This document shows positions 25,058 to 34,053 of a stretch of DNA of 64,000 bases, piece by piece. The DNA is from Niameybacter massiliensis (GTDB lineage: Bacteria > Bacillota > Clostridia > Lachnospirales > Cellulosilyticaceae). Each line of letters opens with the position of its first letter. Within the stretch, counting starts at the first letter, position 1. The notes under the pieces were generated by a model. The model did no database searches, had not been told where the DNA came from, and saw nothing but the letters and a program-made list of their open reading frames with translations. The stretch is from NCBI RefSeq assembly GCF_001282685.1, contig NZ_LN875032.1, positions 27,593 through 91,592 on the forward strand, read 5' to 3'. Both the position numbers and the translations under genes were made by a program.

Positions 25058-25294
25058 CTATCCTCTATATAGTTCAAAGCGATATTTTTGCCCCGTTATA
25101 TTATCTTCACGTCCAGGCTCTACTTCTTCTACGAACATCTTAAGTGGTCTAACCCACATTCCATACGGTGGATACAATGCTTGATAAGATACCATTAATT
25201 CTTCTGTTTCTGTATGTACTGCTATGTCATGTATATAGTAAAGTTTCCCTTTGAAGTGTCTATATGGCCTTCTTATTTCTATTGTTCTTTCCAT
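25058..25294 (-). CDS. DUF1653 family protein
   Basis: A 78-residue soluble protein. Residues about 10-65 match the DUF1653 pattern: YRHFKGKLYYIHDIAVHTETEE, VSYQALYPPYGMWVRPLKMF and a final KYRFE. It is a small all-beta domain of unknown function, found alone in many bacteria. It follows the GGDEF/HD-GYP gene by about 37 bases on the same strand, so the two may be cotranscribed, but nothing ties them functionally. Confidence 0.85.
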   Translation of the reverse strand: MERTIEIRRPYRHFKGKLYYIHDIAVHTETEELMVSYQALYPPYGMWVRPLKMFVEEVEPGREDNITGQKYRFELYRG

Positions 25295-25331
25295 GTTTTT
25301 CTCCTATATACTCAATTAAATCATATTCTAC

Positions 25332-27089
25332 TTACTGTACTAAATACTCTATAAAGACCTCTACAATCTGAGGATCAAACTGCGTCCCTGCATTACGCCT
25401 CAACTCTTCAAAAGCTTCTTCTTGGCTTATAGCACTTTTATATACTCTATCATGAGTCATAACATCATAAGCATCTGCTATACTAATAATTCTTGCCATA
25501 AGAGGTATCTCATCTTCTTTTAACCCTAATGGATAGCCACTACCATCCCATCGTTCATGATGAGTTAATACAGACTTGGCAACATCAATTAGTTCACCGC
25601 ATGCATGTATAATGCGATACCCTTTTTCAGCATGAGTTTTAAGTATCTCAAACTCTTCTTCTGTAAGCTTAGATGGTTTTAAAAGTAACTCTTCTGCTAT
25701 TGTTATTTTCCCAATATCATGAAGCTCCGCTGTTAATTCTAATTCATCTAATTCACTCATTTTAAAGCCCATAGCTCGTCCAATACTTACTGCATTATTC
25801 GCTACTCTATCTGCATGCTCACGAGTCTCCATATTTTTTTCTTCTAAAGTCTTTTTCATCGTATGCAGTACCGAACTTTTCATACTTTTCTTATCAAGTA
25901 ATTTTTGGCGATAAACCTTTTCTTCTATACATCTTATGTCATCATAAATATTTCCATCTAAGTTGTACTTAACATCTTCTCCTAGTGCAATACTTAATTG
26001 AATAAATTGTTTCTCATAATTTTCACAGGATTCACGTATCTCTGTCATCATTTCCTCGCACATACTTTCTGTACAATTAGGAATTAAGATAAAGAATTCA
26101 TCGCCCCCCCACCTAAATACATGGCCTTTTGCTTTACATACCTTCTTTAATACTTCTGCAATACTCTTTAAGAGTTCATCTCCCTCTAAATGGCCTAATG
26201 TATCATTCACTAGCTTTAATCCATTCACATCTCCCATAATCATTCCTAATGGCAGATATTCCTCTCTAGTATATAGATTTATTTTTTCTTCAAAACTATA
26301 TCTATTATATAAACCCGTTAAAGCATCTATTTCACTAATATACTTTAACTTTTCATCTAATGCTTTTTTATCTGTAATGTCTCTAGATAGTCCTACTACT
26401 CCCCAAGCTTCTCCATCTTCCCCAAGTACAGGAACTTTTATATTCTCCTCTATTCTCATAATCCCGTTACCATCTATAATCTTCTGTTCATATCTCTTAG
26501 ATTCTTTATACTCCATGACCTCTTTATCTAACGTTATAAACTGTTTTGCAACTTCTTGATCTCCGTATATCTCAAGATCTGTTCTTCCCTTAATATCATA
26601 AATACCTCGTTGATTATAATACCTCTCAAATGCTTTATTATAACCTAAAAATCTACTCTCTTTATCTTTATAAAAAATAACTTCTGGTAGAGAATCTATA
26701 ATGGTTCTTAAAATATCTTTTCCATTCTTTAGTTCCTTTTCTCTTCTTCTTTGTTCAGTAACATCAAATATCATACCGGCTACCGCATCTATTTTTTCTT
26801 TTTCATTAAGTATAGGAAATAAAGTACATTCTAAATACTTCCCATTCACTAATGCTTCATTTTTACAAATTTCTTTACTCTCTATACATTGCATAAGTTC
26901 ATTATAATAACGTTCTGCTATTTTCTCAGGTACAATCTCTTTAAAATGTTTTCCTTGTACCTCTTCTAATTTCATATTATATACTGCTTCATAAGGTTTA
27001 TTTATAAATAATATTTTTGCATCTACTGATGAAATCCATGTCGGCCAAGGAATGTTTTCTAAGAATGCTTTATAAATTTCTTGAAACAC
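25332..27089 (-). CDS. PAS-PAS-GGDEF-HD-GYP signalling protein
   Basis: A 585-residue cytoplasmic protein with both diguanylate cyclase and phosphodiesterase signatures. PAS domains lie at about 8-112 and 125-243. GGDEF is at about 255-400, with WGGDEFF near 330 and the metal-binding MIMGDVNGLKLVNDTLGH near 285. HD-GYP is at about 415-580, with HDIGKI near 464 and HHERWDGSGYP near 516, all canonical. No membrane segment is present, so PAS domains would sense a cytoplasmic cue. It starts with a GTG behind AGGAGG. Cyclic di-GMP could be made or broken depending on the state. Confidence 0.93.
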   Translation of the reverse strand: MFQEIYKAFLENIPWPTWISSVDAKILFINKPYEAVYNMKLEEVQGKHFKEIVPEKIAERYYNELMQCIESKEICKNEALVNGKYLECTLFPILNEKEKIDAVAGMIFDVTEQRRREKELKNGKDILRTIIDSLPEVIFYKDKESRFLGYNKAFERYYNQRGIYDIKGRTDLEIYGDQEVAKQFITLDKEVMEYKESKRYEQKIIDGNGIMRIEENIKVPVLGEDGEAWGVVGLSRDITDKKALDEKLKYISEIDALTGLYNRYSFEEKINLYTREEYLPLGMIMGDVNGLKLVNDTLGHLEGDELLKSIAEVLKKVCKAKGHVFRWGGDEFFILIPNCTESMCEEMMTEIRESCENYEKQFIQLSIALGEDVKYNLDGNIYDDIRCIEEKVYRQKLLDKKSMKSSVLHTMKKTLEEKNMETREHADRVANNAVSIGRAMGFKMSELDELELTAELHDIGKITIAEELLLKPSKLTEEEFEILKTHAEKGYRIIHACGELIDVAKSVLTHHERWDGSGYPLGLKEDEIPLMARIISIADAYDVMTHDRVYKSAISQEEAFEELRRNAGTQFDPQIVEVFIEYLVQ

Positions 27090-27207
27090 ACTGATTTGCC
27101 TCCTTTGTTCTTCATGATAAGAATATAACTTAACTTATTATAGCATAACTCCTTAGCATAAATTATCCTATAAAAATTTTATACTAGATTATTTATTTCC
27201 TCTAAAC

Positions 27208-27213
27208 TATAAT
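27208..27213 (+). promoter_or_regulatory. Probable -10 of the cobalamin riboswitch transcript
   Basis: TATAAT about 40 bases before the aptamer; a weak -35 (TAGATT, 27185-27190) lies 17 bases upstream. Confidence 0.45.
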
Positions 27214-27251
27214 AAAATGGTTAATTAAATAATATCTATATATAAACAAAA

Positions 27252-27418
27252 GAATTTTAGGTGCTACTTTAGCTTAATAGGGAAACGTGTGATACACTGC
27301 AGCCCCCGCTACTGTAGACGAGGACCATCTGTTCAAAAGCTTAGCTTAACCACTGTACTATAAGTATGGGAAGGTGAGCAGTTGGGATGATTCGTCAGCC
27401 AGGAGACCTGCCTAAAAT
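27252..27418 (+). ncRNA. Cobalamin (B12) riboswitch
   Basis: The region contains AGGTGCTAC, TAATAGGGAA, the B12-box-like CAGCCCCCGCTACTGTA (27299-27315), GGGAAGGTGAGCAG and the 3' CCAGGAGACCTGCC (27400-27413), in the order of the cobalamin riboswitch. It precedes cbiK and the cobalt transporter genes, so high B12 should shut off cobalt supply. Confidence 0.93.
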
Positions 27419-27423
27419 GATGC

Positions 27424-27452
27424 ATTACCCTTTCGGTGGGAAAGGAGGTAAT
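27424..27452 (+). promoter_or_regulatory. Hairpin that masks a ribosome binding site behind the B12 aptamer
   Basis: ATTAC-CCTTTC (27424-27434) pairs with GAAAGG-(AG)-GTAAT (27440-27452), closing over AAAGGAGG in front of the ATG at 27453. It lies only a few bases behind the aptamer. Confidence 0.55.
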
Positions 27453-27491
27453 ATGTATTTTGTGTATTTTTTGTGCGCATTTTTTACATAG
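27453..27491 (+). CDS. Possible 12-codon leader peptide between B12 riboswitch and terminator
   Basis: A short frame, MYFVYFLCAFFT, with a strong AAAGGAGG seven bases upstream. Its stop codon (TAG 27489-27491) ends at the base of the downstream terminator stem, so a translating ribosome could block formation of that hairpin. The ribosome site is in a hairpin directly behind the aptamer. This is a sequence reading; no family is known. Confidence 0.35.
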   Translation: MYFVYFLCAFFT

Positions 27492-27516
27492 AGCCCTCCA
27501 TAGAGGGCTTTTTTTA
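27491..27516 (+). terminator. Terminator before cbiK (leader expression platform)
   Basis: AGCCCTC pairs with GAGGGCT around CATA, followed by eight T. It stands between the riboswitch and cbiK. Confidence 0.8.
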
Positions 27517-27558
27517 TTGCCTTTATCCCCTTATTACATTTTATAAGGAGTGTTAAAC

Positions 27559-28338
27559 ATGACCAAAAAAGCATTATTAGTCGTAAGTTTTGGAACAACT
27601 TATGAAGACACAAGAAAGAAAACTATTGAACAGTGCGAACATGATCTACAGCTGGCTTTTCCTGACTATACTTTTTTTAGGGCTTATACATCTAGGATGG
27701 TGATCGATCGTCTTGCCAAACGTGATGGACTCATTATACCTAACCCAGTTGAAGCCCTTAATGCTATTTATGAAGCTGGATTCGAGGAAGTCTTAATTCA
27801 ATCCTTACACATTATTTGTGGAGATGAGTATCATAAGCTTAGCTCAGAAATTGAATCCTTTAGTACTAAATTCAAAAGTCTTAAATTTGGCAGACCTTTA
27901 TTAACAACTATCGAAGACTACAAAAAAGCAGTTCATGCCACACTAGATTTCTTCCCTGAATTAAAACAAGATGAAGCACTTATCCTTATGGGGCATGGCA
28001 CCTTCCACCCTGTATTCCCTGCTTACTGTGCATTAGAGTATATGTTCCATCAAGTAAATACTAATGTCTATATCGGCACTGTCGAGGGCTTTCCTACTAT
28101 CGAGGATGTGCTTCAAAAGCTCCAACAAACTCACTGTAAACGTGCCTACCTTGCTCCTTTTATGTTAGTAGCAGGCGACCATGCTATTAACGATATGGCT
28201 GGAGATGAACTTGATTCTTGGAAAAACCTATTAGAACAAAACAACATTGACCCTATTATCCACTTAAAAGGTCTAGGTGAAAGTCAAACTATTCGCCACC
28301 TCTTTATAGAGCATGCTTTAGATGCTTTAAAAGCTTAG
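27559..28338 (+). CDS. cbiK: Anaerobic cobalt chelatase CbiK
   Basis: A 259-residue cytoplasmic enzyme that inserts Co2+ into sirohydrochlorin (or precorrin-2) in the anaerobic B12 route. VVSFGTTYEDTR at the N-terminus is the typical CbiK loop. Metal and catalytic His are H146 in LMGHGT and H208 in LVAGDHAIND. Length is standard for the CbiK-type homologue. The frame is open from a GTG within AAGGAG; ATG at 27559, eight bases after, is taken. It is first of the cbiK-cbiM-cbiN-cbiQ-cbiO operon under the riboswitch. Confidence 0.93.
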   Translation: MTKKALLVVSFGTTYEDTRKKTIEQCEHDLQLAFPDYTFFRAYTSRMVIDRLAKRDGLIIPNPVEALNAIYEAGFEEVLIQSLHIICGDEYHKLSSEIESFSTKFKSLKFGRPLLTTIEDYKKAVHATLDFFPELKQDEALILMGHGTFHPVFPAYCALEYMFHQVNTNVYIGTVEGFPTIEDVLQKLQQTHCKRAYLAPFMLVAGDHAINDMAGDELDSWKNLLEQNNIDPIIHLKGLGESQTIRHLFIEHALDALKA

Positions 28339-28384
28339 TTTTTGATTTACTAAATAAATTATTAACCGTAAAGGAGATAGGAAA

Positions 28385-29125
28385 ATGAAAAGAAGATTAA
28401 TGATTTTTGCTATGTTTTGTTTTGTAGCAGGACTTGTAACATTAGATACACAGGCTATGCACATTATGGAGGGCTTCCTACCTGTTGGCTGGAGTATTTC
28501 ATGGGGAATACTTTGTTTACCTTTCTTTGTAGTAGGCTTACTCTCACTTAAAAAGATTGTTGCAGAGGATAAGCAGAACAAACTATTACTTGCTATGGTT
28601 GGTGCTTTTGCATTTATTTTATCTGCGTTAAAGATTCCTTCTGTCACAGGAAGTTGTTCACATGCTACAGGTGTTGGACTTGGAGCAATTTTACTGGGTC
28701 CTACTGTTATGGTTGTAATCGGTGGTATTGTCCTCCTCTTTCAAGCCCTCCTATTAGCTCATGGTGGCATTACAACATTAGGCGCAAATGTATTTTCAAT
28801 GGCTATTGTCGGTCCCTTTGTTGCCTACTTTATCTATAAACTTATTAGTAAGACAAAAGCCCCTAGATGGTTAGCAATCTTCCTTGCAGCAACACTGGGT
28901 GACTTACTTACCTATGTAATGACCTCGATCCAACTTGCTCTTGCCTTCCCAAGTACTACAGGTGGCTTTATGGGTTCTCTAGTTGAATTCCTCGGTATCT
29001 TTGCACTTACTCAACTTCCACTTGCAATTAGTGAAGGTATCTTAACCGTTGTTGTAGTTAACGCATTAAAAAAATATAGTGATGAAGGTCTAATCCATTT
29101 AGGCCGACTCAATAAGGAGGTTTAA
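28385..29125 (+). CDS. cbiM: Cobalt ECF transporter component CbiM
   Basis: A 246-residue membrane protein. After a signal-like segment, MHIMEGFLP (M25-H26) provides the new N-terminal Met-His that binds Co2+ in mature CbiM/Nik[19 protein letters not shown] (about 84-101) is the conserved central region. About seven to eight helices. It determines substrate specificity of the energy-coupling transporter. The AAAGGAG precedes the ATG. The next gene begins four bases on. Confidence 0.93.
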   Translation: MKRRLMIFAMFCFVAGLVTLDTQAMHIMEGFLPVGWSISWGILCLPFFVVGLLSLKKIVAEDKQNKLLLAMVGAFAFILSALKIPSVTGSCSHATGVGLGAILLGPTVMVVIGGIVLLFQALLLAHGGITTLGANVFSMAIVGPFVAYFIYKLISKTKAPRWLAIFLAATLGDLLTYVMTSIQLALAFPSTTGGFMGSLVEFLGIFALTQLPLAISEGILTVVVVNALKKYSDEGLIHLGRLNKEV

Positions 29126-29128
29126 ATC

Positions 29129-29425
29129 ATGACTAAAAATACTTTCCCTACTAATTTATTACTTATTTTACTTGTTATTATTATAAGCTTTGCTCCTCTT
29201 TTTCTTATTAAAAATGCAGAATTTGGTGGTGCAGATGGTGAAGCCGAAACAATGATTACTCAAATTAACGAAGACTATGAACCTTGGTTTGAGCCACTTG
29301 TTGAGCCTGCTAGCGGCGAAATTGAAAGCCTTCTTTTTGCACTCCAAGCTGCTATAGGTGCAGGTATTCTTGCTTATGGCTTCGGTTACCTCAACGGTAA
29401 GAGTAAGGCACTAAAAAATCGATGA
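29129..29425 (+). CDS. cbiN: Cobalt transporter subunit CbiN
   Basis: A 98-residue protein with two membrane helices, at about 5-26 and 68-87, joined by a loop with NAEFGGADGEAETMI (about 30-44), typical of CbiN. It assists CbiM in cobalt loading. It overlaps cbiQ by four bases (ATGA), so translation is coupled. Confidence 0.92.
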   Translation: MTKNTFPTNLLLILLVIIISFAPLFLIKNAEFGGADGEAETMITQINEDYEPWFEPLVEPASGEIESLLFALQAAIGAGILAYGFGYLNGKSKALKNR

Positions 29426-30201
29426 AAGTTATCGACCAATACGCCTATCGTTCACCACTACGTCACTTTGACCCTGTTCAAAAAGTATTATTTAGCTTAT
29501 TAGTCCTTATAACTTGTCTTATAGAGCATTCTCTTTTGCTCTATATCACAGTTATATTATTAATGGGGTGGCTTACTGTCCGCAAAGGGCTAACCCCTAT
29601 TAAACTTTATATTATGCTAATGTTAGTACCTCTAACCTTTTTAATTTTAAGTTTGCTTACTTTACTTTTTGATTTCTCCACAGAAAGTAATTCTTTTTTG
29701 TGGTCTATCCACATTACCCACATGTACATGGGGATAAGCAAAGGGAGTATAGAAATATGTTTATTCATGTTTTTCAAAGTTTTTGCTAGTGTAAGTTGCC
29801 TATACTTCTTATGTTTGTCTACACCTATGAATGATATCTTAAGAGTATTGGAAAAATGGCATTGTCCTACCTTTTTATTAGAGATTATGAGTCTTATCTA
29901 TCGATTTATCTTTGTATTTATAGATACTGCTACTACCATGTATACTGCTCAAGTAGCAAGATTAGGCTATCGTAATTTCCATCTAGGCATACGCTCATTT
30001 GGCATGTTACTTAGTACATTACTTATTAGGACATTGAAGATGAACAATGTTCTTTATACTTCTTTAGAGTGTCGTGGCTATAATGGTTCCTTTAATGTTT
30101 TACATGAAGGCTCTTATAAGTCTCTTCCCTACCTTTACTTAATCCTTGTAGAGGCTTTGCTCATTGGATTAGGAATTATAGAATTTATCTTAGGAGGATA
30201 A
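29422..30201 (+). CDS. cbiQ: Cobalt transporter transmembrane subunit CbiQ
   Basis: A 259-residue T-component of the energy-coupling transporter with about five membrane helices. The coupling helices with basic Ala-Arg-x-Gly-like motifs are AQVARLGYRN (about 173-182) and SLECRGYNGSF (about 214-224), which grip the ATPase. The C-terminal GG and stop lie inside the ribosome site of cbiO. Length and order match cbiMNQO operons. Confidence 0.92.
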   Translation: MKVIDQYAYRSPLRHFDPVQKVLFSLLVLITCLIEHSLLLYITVILLMGWLTVRKGLTPIKLYIMLMLVPLTFLILSLLTLLFDFSTESNSFLWSIHITHMYMGISKGSIEICLFMFFKVFASVSCLYFLCLSTPMNDILRVLEKWHCPTFLLEIMSLIYRFIFVFIDTATTMYTAQVARLGYRNFHLGIRSFGMLLSTLLIRTLKMNNVLYTSLECRGYNGSFNVLHEGSYKSLPYLYLILVEALLIGLGIIEFILGG

Positions 30202-30208
30202 CATACCT

Positions 30209-31048
30209 ATGAATTACATTATGGAGACTAAAAATCTATCCTTTCAGTATCCTGACGGTACCCACGCCTTAGACAATATTTGCCTTCATCTTGAAAAAGG
30301 TACTACTACAGGTCTCTTAGGTGGTAATGGCGCTGGAAAATCTACTCTGTTTCTCCTTCTAAATGGCATCTTGAAGCCTACTCAAGGAGAGGTACTTTAT
30401 AATAACCAACCAATCTCTTATACCTCTAAGGGTCTTCAGCAACTGCGTCAATCTGTAGGTATTGTTTTTCAAGATCCTGACACACAGCTTTTTTCTGCAA
30501 GTGTCTATGAAGATGTTTCATTTGGAGTTGTTAACCTGGGTATTTCCGAATCGGAAGCACGTGTGCGTATTGAACGTGCTCTTAAACAAACCGGAACATA
30601 TGAACTACGTCATAAGCCTACACATAGTCTAAGCTATGGTCAAAAAAAGCGTGTTGCACTAGCCGGGATTATTGCTATGGAACCTACTGTTCTCATCCTA
30701 GATGAACCTACTGCTGGATTAGATCCACAAGGTGTTAAAGAAATTATGGATCTTATAGATACCCTTAAGCAAAATCTTAATATGGCTATAATCATCGCAA
30801 CCCATGATATGGACCTTGTTCCTTTATACTGTAACTATCTTTATGTATTAAAATCTGGTCAACTCCATACATCTGGTACCGTGTCAGATGTTTTTTCACA
30901 ACCTCATATTCTTGAGACTGCTGACTTATGCTTACCTTATGTTGGTCAACTCATGTACGTGCTTAAGGAAAAGGATCACTTAGCATTTACTAATTTACCT
31001 GTTACTGTTCAAGATGCTCGCAAGACATTACTGTCTTTATTAAAATAA
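30209..31048 (+). CDS. cbiO: Cobalt transporter ATPase CbiO
   Basis: A 279-residue ATPase of the energy-coupling transporter. Walker A GGNGAGKST near residue 37, FQDPDTQLFSASVYEDVSFG (Q-loop) near 90, signature LSYGQKKR near 141 and Walker B LILDEPTAGLDP near 161, then THDMDLV. A C-terminal helical domain of about 50 residues is typical. The start could be the ATG at 30209 or 30221; GGAGG at the cbiQ stop supports 30209. It powers Co2+ uptake with CbiM, N and Q. Confidence 0.93.
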   Translation: MNYIMETKNLSFQYPDGTHALDNICLHLEKGTTTGLLGGNGAGKSTLFLLLNGILKPTQGEVLYNNQPISYTSKGLQQLRQSVGIVFQDPDTQLFSASVYEDVSFGVVNLGISESEARVRIERALKQTGTYELRHKPTHSLSYGQKKRVALAGIIAMEPTVLILDEPTAGLDPQGVKEIMDLIDTLKQNLNMAIIIATHDMDLVPLYCNYLYVLKSGQLHTSGTVSDVFSQPHILETADLCLPYVGQLMYVLKEKDHLAFTNLPVTVQDARKTLLSLLK

Positions 31049-31059
31049 TTTTTAATTAT

Positions 31060-31089
31060 AAAAAGACCACCTTTAGGTGGCCTTTTTTA
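31060..31089. terminator. Terminator of the cbi operon, shared with the 31087 gene
   Basis: AAAAGACCACC pairs with GGTGGCCTTTT (one mismatch) around TTTA, with T run; it lies between convergent genes. Confidence 0.75.
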
Positions 31090-31719
31090 TGCACGTATTT
31101 CTCTTGCTAACTTTTGCAAATAAGTAATCTCTTTTGTATGTCTTTCTATGATTTTTTGTGCGATTTCTTGTACTTCTACATTAGGTGTATAGTTTAAGAT
31201 ATTTTGTGATATCTTAATAATCCCTTCGTTATAGCAAATCATCTGAAGTAAAAACATACGATCTACATTTTCATCTTCAACTTTCTCTAAATCATCTATC
31301 ATAGTATCTAGAGCTTCTTTAAAGACTTTTAAATACTCTGCTTCTTTTAAATCATCTTCTACCTTTTGTTCTTTTAGACGGATCCTAATCTCTTCCATCT
31401 TTTTAACTTCTGTAGCATTACGCTTACGCATGCTACGTCCTGCTTGACGAATCACTTGATTATCGCCATGATCCATTACATTCTTAGCAAGTGCTGAACC
31501 TGCCTTATAGTAAGCTAACATTTGTTCTACATAATCAAGGGTAGCATCATCTTCATCTGACGACTTATCCATGTCTTTTCTTAACGTTTTTAAAATAGCT
31601 TTCTGTTCTTTTCTATATGCCACAGGATCTTCTGGAGGTCTTTCCTGAGCCTGTACAGAGCTTACCAATGTTAGACATAGACATACAACCGCCAAGCTTC
31701 TTCGGATAAGTCTTTTCAT
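31087..31719 (-). CDS. Secreted protein with two DUF305-like helical repeats
   Basis: A 210-residue exported protein with a signal peptide ending near residue 24 (VQA/QE). It is almost wholly helical. The stretches QMLAYYKAGSALAKNVMDHGDNQVIRQAGRSM (about 67-98) and LQMICYNEGIIKISQNILNYTPNVEVQEIAQKII (about 158-191) read like two DUF305/ferritin-like repeats (xMxxxxxAIxxA...EVxxxAxxI). The paired His/Met metal ligands of DUF305 are not kept. Function is unknown, and no metal gene adjoins it. It is monocistronic, convergent with cbiO. Confidence 0.65.
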   Translation of the reverse strand: MKRLIRRSLAVVCLCLTLVSSVQAQERPPEDPVAYRKEQKAILKTLRKDMDKSSDEDDATLDYVEQMLAYYKAGSALAKNVMDHGDNQVIRQAGRSMRKRNATEVKKMEEIRIRLKEQKVEDDLKEAEYLKVFKEALDTMIDDLEKVEDENVDRMFLLQMICYNEGIIKISQNILNYTPNVEVQEIAQKIIERHTKEITYLQKLAREIRA

Positions 31720-31753
31720 AGTATTGTCTCCTTCTTGCGCTTATTCTTTTTTA

Positions 31754-33817
31754 TTATTCGCAAGATGAGATTTTGTATACCTCTATTTTTTCAAGTTTTT
31801 CTGGTTTCACGTTTATATCAGACATATAAATTTCAGTTATAGAATCTTCTAATTTTGGTTTAGGTGTTATACCATCATCTTCATAGAGCTTATATGCACA
31901 ATGATCTTTGTAGTAACCAATAGCATGAAGCTTAGAGCTGTCTTGTGCCTCTACATTAGCTGCTACCTCACCTAAAATCAACATATGATTTGGTCTAATG
32001 AATACTGGCAAATGATCAAGATCTGCTTCAATATAATGATGACCCTTTTTCATTTCTTCTACAGTATAATTTGTTGCACTTTCAAAGTTTACATACAACA
32101 TATTTTCTGGTAAATACACATAACGTCCTGTTTTATTTTGTTCATATACAGGGGCAATCATAATGGATTCTCCTACTAACAACTGATCTTCAACTTGAGT
32201 ACAATGAGGGTCATTATATTCAAAAGCAAGTGGCTTAAAGAGCATATCATTGCTTAATGTTACTTTCATATATTCACTATAGAGATATGGAACAAGTGCG
32301 TAACGCATTTCAATCCATTTTTTGATACGTTCTGTATACTTAAAGTTATATGGTTCTTGGAATCTAGTATAGGCTGCCGTATGGTTTCTAAGAAGAGGTG
32401 TAAATACACCAAATTGAAGCCATCTTGTCAAAAGTTCTTCCGTTGTATTATCACTAAATCCACCTACATCTGCTCCTGCATACATAAAACCACACATATT
32501 AAGGGATGGCATCATCTTAATATTAAGAAGTAAGTGGCTCCACCAAGAGCAGTTATCGCCAGTCCATATACCACCATAACGATGCATACCAATGTAAGAT
32601 GCACGAGAGAAAAGAAGTGTACGTGTATTTGGACGTAGTTCTTTAAAAGCCTCTCCTGCAGCGCGAGTCATATTATAGCCATATAAGTTATGCACATCAT
32701 AATGGCACACTCTCACTCCATCCATATCATGATACATATCCTTATAGTAGGCTTCTTGATTCATGATATTACTAAAGCTATCCTTAATACCAAAGAATGT
32801 GCCTAAATCTATATTTTCTCCTCTGTGCTTTTCTACATTTGCCATAGCTGCTTCTACAGCTTTTGGTGTATAGAAAATAGCTGGCTCATTCATATCATTC
32901 CAAAATCCTTCTATACCTTTATCTAATAAAAAGGCATATTTATGACCAAACCATCTACGTGTCTTAGAATTTAAAAAGTCTGGGAAATGTACTTTTCCTG
33001 GCCATACTGCCCCTTCAAATACGTTACCTTCACCATCTGTTACAAAACAATTTTCTTTAAGGCCTTCTTCATATGTTTCATAACCTTCTTCTACTTTTAC
33101 ACCTGCATCAATAATCGGAATAAGACGAATACCCATCTCTTTCATTTCTTGTACAAAGACCTCAAAGTTAGGAAAGGCTGTTTCATCTACTGTAAAATCT
33201 TTAAATCTTTCCATGTAATCAATATCTAAATAAATTGTATCAATTGGTATACCATTATCTTTAAAGTTCTTTGCTACTTGTCTCACTTCTTCACTTGTTT
33301 TATAGCTCCAGCGACTTTGCTGATATCCAAAAGCCCATTTAGGTGGGATATAACTTGTCCCTATCATCTGTCTAAAGGCTTTTACAATTTCAAGAGGTGT
33401 CTCACCCTCTATAATATATAAATTAAAATTCATAGTTTCTGGTTTAATGATTAATTCATCAATATTGGAGTATCCAATATCAAAACTAATACGTCCAGGA
33501 TAATCTACAAAAACTCCAAATGGTTTATCTTCTGCTACAATAAAGAAATTGTGTGCTCCATATAAAGAGCGCTTAGCCTCTGTGTGAACACAATCATCTG
33601 CACAAAAACTTTCATAAATCCAACCTCTTTTATTAATTCCACGTAGATTTTCACCTAATCCATATACTACTGTTTCTGGTTTTAGTGTATAGGTAAAGCA
33701 ACCTTCTCCCTCTACTAATCTTATTAACTCTTTACCTTGTTGAATCCCCTTATCTACGACAGCATCTGTTTCAATTGGTGTGCCATAGGTATATTTCATA
33801 CTTGTTGTTTGCTTCAT
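31754..33817 (-). CDS. Glycoside hydrolase family 31 alpha-glucosidase
   Basis: A 687-residue cytoplasmic enzyme that removes terminal alpha-glucose from oligosaccharides. The nucleophile is D308 in FWNDMNEP; the acid/base region is WTGDNCSWWSHL, and PPKWAFGYQQSRWSY and LDIDYM are the family's subsite strands. Length fits GH31. It has no signal peptide. AAGGATGAG lies before the ATG at 33817; the open frame up to 33871 is not used. A near-palindrome with TATAAATA arms (about 33841-33867) falls in the leader or promoter and might be an operator. There is no sugar transporter beside it. Confidence 0.88.
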   Translation of the reverse strand: MKQTTSMKYTYGTPIETDAVVDKGIQQGKELIRLVEGEGCFTYTLKPETVVYGLGENLRGINKRGWIYESFCADDCVHTEAKRSLYGAHNFFIVAEDKPFGVFVDYPGRISFDIGYSNIDELIIKPETMNFNLYIIEGETPLEIVKAFRQMIGTSYIPPKWAFGYQQSRWSYKTSEEVRQVAKNFKDNGIPIDTIYLDIDYMERFKDFTVDETAFPNFEVFVQEMKEMGIRLIPIIDAGVKVEEGYETYEEGLKENCFVTDGEGNVFEGAVWPGKVHFPDFLNSKTRRWFGHKYAFLLDKGIEGFWNDMNEPAIFYTPKAVEAAMANVEKHRGENIDLGTFFGIKDSFSNIMNQEAYYKDMYHDMDGVRVCHYDVHNLYGYNMTRAAGEAFKELRPNTRTLLFSRASYIGMHRYGGIWTGDNCSWWSHLLLNIKMMPSLNMCGFMYAGADVGGFSDNTTEELLTRWLQFGVFTPLLRNHTAAYTRFQEPYNFKYTERIKKWIEMRYALVPYLYSEYMKVTLSNDMLFKPLAFEYNDPHCTQVEDQLLVGESIMIAPVYEQNKTGRYVYLPENMLYVNFESATNYTVEEMKKGHHYIEADLDHLPVFIRPNHMLILGEVAANVEAQDSSKLHAIGYYKDHCAYKLYEDDGITPKPKLEDSITEIYMSDINVKPEKLEKIEVYKISSCE

Positions 33818-34053
33818 TTTCAACTCATCCTTTTCGTATGTAGTATAAATACCGTTATTTATAGTATACAATATTTCATTGTTATGTAGAATTATTATAT
33901 TTGTAAAATCTATTGGTTATTTTTTATATAATATCACTTTCCAAATCATTGAAACATATCAACTAACCTTCAAAATACACCTTTATATTGTATACCTTTT
34001 TAACTTTTTGAGAACTCTACACTTAAAGTATATTTTTAAAGAGGTGATTTACA

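Noticed and set aside
27425-27613. Minus-strand 62-codon frame opposite the B12 leader
   Set aside because: It reads through the complement of the terminator and the cbiK start and has no ribosome binding site.
31841-33867. Starts upstream of ribosome sites in several long frames (e.g. GH31, mntP, AI-2E)
   Set aside because: In each case a purine-rich ribosome site sits inside the longer frame, so the downstream start was used.
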